Positions 60,758-64,000 of a DNA stretch of 64,000 nt are shown one piece after another. Under the pieces are notes generated by a model. It saw only the letters and a list, made by a program, of their open reading frames with translations, did not search any database and was not told the origin of the DNA. A program made the translations under genes and the position numbers. Each line of letters starts with the position of its first letter. The stretch's first letter is position 1. Source of the stretch: Sphingomonas sp. (lineage in GTDB: Bacteria; Pseudomonadota; Alphaproteobacteria; Sphingomonadales; Sphingomonadaceae); the NCBI RefSeq assembly GCF_024508665.1, contig NZ_JANINP010000003.1:1-64000 (forward strand). The letters are read 5' to 3'.

Positions 60758-63547
60758 TTGTCTGAATTATTCCAGTCCGAGCTAGGTGTTCATCTCAGCC
60801 GAGGGGTTAAACTTTCGGCAGGCTGGCGGGAGTTTGCAGCCAACGTTACCAGCGCCGCGATAGACTACGTAATCAAAGGCCCGGCGGACGCTGTATCCGG
60901 CGGTCTATCCGCCCTCGTAAAGCTCGCGACCTCGTTGGAACTCAGCTCAAATCCTGGCGAGAAAGCGTGGACGCTCGCAATTCTGGCATTCGCTTGGTCG
61001 ATAGACCAAGTCAAGGATTCCGCCAATATCAATGCCGAAGACCTAAGAAATAGCCTTAACGAATCAATATCAACCTGCAAAGATGAATTTGATTCCGAAA
61101 GCATTTTTCTACCTAAATCCTTTCTTGAACGGCCTACCACTATACCAATTTATCAAATACTTCTGAGAGGTTTCTTGTCCTCCCTCGCATACAGCCCGAG
61201 CTCAACGGATGCCACCGAACTATCTTTTAAGATCGACGCCGCCTTTAACAGAGCCGTGTACGAAATGTGGTCAAGAAGGCCCGAGTTGTATACCCCAATA
61301 GCTGACGCCCTCAATGCTCCAGCCAGCGCCTCCGCGGAACTGTCATTAAACTGGACGGCCTACAGATCGCGATTAATATACGAGTTTGAAATACGGCCTA
61401 TATTTGGTCAAGAAGAAACACGAATTTCTCTTTCCCAGCTCTATGTCCCTTTAAGGTGCACATGGAAAAAGGACGATGACGACGACAAAGACAATGATAG
61501 CGACGAAATTCACGATTCACCCATAGGAATTCTTGACGAAAAACTAAAGGATTGGCTGAACAACGATGATGCGTCGGACTGGATCAGATTAATAGGCGGT
61601 GGACCTGGCAGCGGAAAATCGACCACCTTAAAGTCCCTAGCTCGATACGCCGCGGACTTTGAGCGCTGGCGGCCATTATTCATACCATTGCAGCATATAA
61701 ACCTTCAACGAGATTTGCGGGACGCAATCAATTCGTATTTCGTCGAAACTAGCGACAGCGCTTTTAATCAGCCACCTTTGACTAGGGCCTCTGCGGAAGA
61801 CGGTCCGCCGCTACTCCTGCTATTCGACGGGCTGGACGAGCTCGCAGCGCCAAATGAATCGGCTAAGGATGTTGTAGGAGATTTCGCCAATCGCTTGAGC
61901 AGTTTAGTTGCAACGCTCGATGGCGGGGGGAAAAGGGTAGTGCGTGTCGTGGTAACAGGTCGCATGCCCGCATTTCAGGCCGCCCAGCGATATCTAATGC
62001 CGAGAAGCGATGGCGCTTTTGAAACCTACGGCTTCCTTCCAGCAGAGGAGATTTATGGCCAGAATCAAGAATTAAGAACATTAGATCAACGCCCGATATG
62101 GTGGGAGCAGTACGCCAAAGCGACCAATCAATCGACGGACATTCCGGAGGCCTTTAGGACGCCTAGACTAGCAGCAATTACCAGCGAGCCGCTGCTCTGT
62201 TACCTTCTCGTCCTCGCTGGTTATGCTACCGAGCAATGGGAACTAGCTGCCGACAACCGCAATCGTATTTATGCTGCATTGGTAAATTCAATCTACGAAC
62301 GAGGCTGGGGTGATGGCGCGCAAAAGCGCCAGGGCGCAGGAAAAAGCCTCACCAAACACGATTTTAACCAGCTTATGGAAACAATTGCCTTAGCAGCGTG
62401 GCTAGGAGGAGATGCGCGGGTCGCGAGCGAAGAAATGTTTGACGCCGCCGTTTCGATAACCGGCACGGAAAAAGCTTGGGAAACATTCACAGCAGACAAT
62501 GGTCACGATGTTACCAATTTAGCAATGAACTTCTATTTGAAGTCATCAGAAAAAAAGCAGAGAGGGTTTGAGTTTACCCATAAGAGTTTTGGTGAGTATC
62601 TAGCCTCTAGGGCAATAATCGGGATAGCCCGGGAGGTTTCCGATTTCTATCGAAAGAAACCGGATCACGCAGCTCGAGATTGGATGAATTCAACCAAATC
62701 TGGCGTTTTCAATGACGAAATACTAGCGTTCTGCATCGACGAAATGCGCCTAGCCATTTCGGATAAATCCGAAATTATATCGGTTTCAATAATAAAATCA
62801 CTGAAGAATTCTTTTCAGGATTTAGCAGCAACGGTTTCTATCGACGGTTTTCCGGTTGAGTCTGATAGATCGAATTGGCGCCTGCGGGAAAAAGAACAGC
62901 GAACCGCAGAATGCGGGCTCTGGATAATTATAAACTCATGTGCAAGGGCTCTCGCCCAATCTACAGAACCCGAATCTGCATACGTCAGCATGAAGTGGCT
63001 GGAGGATGACGGATGGTCAAAATTGCTTCGTAGGTTGGGTCACGACCATGGCACAGGAGTGATATTCAGATGCATGAGTTACGTTGATCTGGAAGGGGAC
63101 GCATTGTCGGAAATTTCTGCGACAGGATTGAACCTTGACGGAGCAAAGTTGAAAAATAGTGTTATATCTCGTTCCTATCTTTCCAACTCGTCTTTTGTTG
63201 ATGCGGATATGGTCGATTTTCGTTTCTACAGGACGACGGTGTCAGGGGCAAATCTTTCGGGCGCGAATATTAAAGGCATTATAATTCATCAATCGATGGT
63301 TACTAGATTGACTATCTTACCGGATGAGATGTCACCTATTACTTTCTCGCCAGCTAGCTATTTTGCAATGGGTCGCGGTATGGACGAGCAACTGGATAGC
63401 AATCTCGCTCTCATGTGTAGTTCTTATTTTACTCGTGAATCTACGATCGATTTTGCTACACGTCGGCTAAATCGCTTGGAAAGCATTGGCGTTAGGGAAA
63501 TTGAGGATTTAGTGGAAGACTGGAGAATTTACTCGGGCGAAGACTAG
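60758..63547 (+). CDS. NACHT/STAND NTPase with C-terminal pentapeptide repeats (possible anti-phage NLR-like protein)
   Basis: A 929-aa protein. Residues 1-230 are helical and of unknown type, without a known effector motif; an acidic linker (residues 236-253) follows. The NACHT domain has Walker A GGGPGSGKS (280-288), Walker B LLLLFDGLDE (352-361), a helical segment TSEPLLCYLLVLAGY, and the winged-helix motif F-x-H-x-SF-x-EYLAS (His608). Residues about 790-840 are pentapeptide repeats. NACHT STAND proteins switch conformation on ligand recognition, and bacterial members include anti-phage NLR-like proteins. Base composition and codon use (ATA, AGA, TTA) differ sharply from all neighbours, indicating recent transfer. 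Start TTG behind GGGGG. Ligand and effector mode are unknown. Confidence 0.85.
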   Translation: MSELFQSELGVHLSRGVKLSAGWREFAANVTSAAIDYVIKGPADAVSGGLSALVKLATSLELSSNPGEKAWTLAILAFAWSIDQVKDSANINAEDLRNSLNESISTCKDEFDSESIFLPKSFLERPTTIPIYQILLRGFLSSLAYSPSSTDATELSFKIDAAFNRAVYEMWSRRPELYTPIADALNAPASASAELSLNWTAYRSRLIYEFEIRPIFGQEETRISLSQLYVPLRCTWKKDDDDDKDNDSDEIHDSPIGILDEKLKDWLNNDDASDWIRLIGGGPGSGKSTTLKSLARYAADFERWRPLFIPLQHINLQRDLRDAINSYFVETSDSAFNQPPLTRASAEDGPPLLLLFDGLDELAAPNESAKDVVGDFANRLSSLVATLDGGGKRVVRVVVTGRMPAFQAAQRYLMPRSDGAFETYGFLPAEEIYGQNQELRTLDQRPIWWEQYAKATNQSTDIPEAFRTPRLAAITSEPLLCYLLVLAGYATEQWELAADNRNRIYAALVNSIYERGWGDGAQKRQGAGKSLTKHDFNQLMETIALAAWLGGDARVASEEMFDAAVSITGTEKAWETFTADNGHDVTNLAMNFYLKSSEKKQRGFEFTHKSFGEYLASRAIIGIAREVSDFYRKKPDHAARDWMNSTKSGVFNDEILAFCIDEMRLAISDKSEIISVSIIKSLKNSFQDLAATVSIDGFPVESDRSNWRLREKEQRTAECGLWIIINSCARALAQSTEPESAYVSMKWLEDDGWSKLLRRLGHDHGTGVIFRCMSYVDLEGDALSEISATGLNLDGAKLKNSVISRSYLSNSSFVDADMVDFRFYRTTVSGANLSGANIKGIIIHQSMVTRLTILPDEMSPITFSPASYFAMGRGMDEQLDSNLALMCSSYFTRESTIDFATRRLNRLESIGVREIEDLVEDWRIYSGED

Positions 63548-63846
63548 TGCTCGTTAAATTGTCGTCCGTTATAGCTAAAGCATCTAGGACACCCGGTACC
63601 TTTAACCGTACTGGTGACGTGGTTGCCGCGCCTATTTAACAGGGCGCAGGATGGGGCGCGGCAGACCAGCGATCGAAATCATCCTTACCCCACCCTTCCC
63701 CCACCCCCCTCCCCCTGCTATCGGCCCTCGCGACTCTCGCATTCGCCCGTCCGGGCGCGCCCGCGCGGGACGCTCGCCTTTTCAGGCTACAGCGCCCGCC
63801 TCCCCGCCGCGCCCGCGACCGGCCCTACAGGGAAAGGACCCTTTGA
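63548..63846. other. Intergenic stretch between the NACHT gene and acnA
   Basis: 299 bp; the first half is mixed in composition (gttatagctaaagcatctagg), then host-like GC-rich and C-rich sequence takes over near 63640. This likely contains the right junction and the acnA promoter. No terminator hairpin or transposon end is visible. Confidence 0.5.
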
Positions 63847-64000
63847 ATGACCGCTATCGGCCAGGACACGCTCGGCACTCGCGACACGCTCTCAGCGGGC
63901 GGCAAGAGCTACGATTATTTCTCCCTGGCCAAGGCGAGCGCCAAGCTCGGCGACATTTCCCGCCTGCCTTTCTCGATGAAGGTGTTGCTCGAGAATCTGC
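63847..64000 (+). CDS. acnA: Aconitate hydratase A, N-terminal part only
   Basis: The frame starts at an ATG (63847, behind AAAGGA) and runs off the window after about 51 codons. MTAIGQDTLGTRDTLSAGGK and LGDISRLPFSMKVLLENL are the diagnostic N-terminus of AcnA. Aconitase A, a [4Fe-4S] enzyme, isomerises citrate to isocitrate in the TCA cycle. The gene continues beyond the right edge. Confidence 0.92.
   Translation, partial: MTAIGQDTLGTRDTLSAGGKSYDYFSLAKASAKLGDISRLPFSMKVLLENL

Noticed and set aside
63614..63850. 78-residue plus-strand frame before acnA
   Set aside because: Low-complexity Pro-rich sequence in the GC-rich leader, without a ribosome-binding site, overlapping the acnA start.

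Overview
The window is a high-GC (by eye about two-thirds G+C) bacterial chromosome segment. Alphaproteobacterial-type RpoB and RpoC, a TonB-dependent receptor, divergent and convergent short operons, and many REP-like hairpins of the GTCAYCCCGG type suggest an alphaproteobacterium, most likely a member of the Sphingomonadales. The genus cannot be fixed from the sequence alone.

Layout. 1-2.4 kb: leftward genes for a partial secreted Pro/Thr-rich protein, an acyltransferase-3 membrane protein and a 2OG-Fe(II) oxygenase. 2.6-11.4 kb: rpoB-rpoC with their own near-consensus promoter, a REP pair between them and an intrinsic terminator. 11.6-18.6 kb: a TonB-dependent receptor, two secreted small proteins, a calcineurin-type phosphoesterase and cupredoxin followed by an ECF sigma/anti-sigma pair, and a DUF1993 protein. 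18.6-23.6 kb: a phospholipase D-like protein, a leftward run of an ABM monooxygenase plus modA-modB-modC, and divergent soxR with a SoxR-box promoter. 23.6-30 kb: a leftward glycan cluster (DUF2334 deacetylase, membrane protein, GT4, and a GH18-CE4-GT2 fusion). 30-36.5 kb: a spermidine synthase-like protein, LepA, PnuC plus an NR kinase, a CsgG-like protein, a ferredoxin-NADP reductase and tRNA-Pro(CGG).

36.6-46.9 kb is a self-contained export and regulation locus. Two tandem MacB/FtsX permeases, an ATPase and an HlyD-type adaptor run leftward. An NtrC-type response regulator and its histidine kinase run rightward. The divergent control region and the adjacent start of the adaptor gene hold a sigma-54 promoter and four copies of a 16-bp palindrome, TGTCCG-N4-CGGACA. 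47-60.5 kb holds dinB, an S41 lipoprotein protease, NUDIX and extensin-like genes, a BI-1 protein, ThpR, SodC, DUF4403 and several secreted or membrane proteins of unknown function.

60.7-63.5 kb is clearly foreign: a single AT-rich gene for a NACHT-type STAND NTPase with C-terminal pentapeptide repeats, inserted between a small membrane-protein gene and acnA, which runs off the right edge. This gene is the best candidate in the window for an undescribed system, plausibly a one-gene anti-phage NLR-like defence. The sigma-54/palindrome control of the exporter and the SoxR-box promoter in front of the monooxygenase-mod genes are the next most interesting signals.
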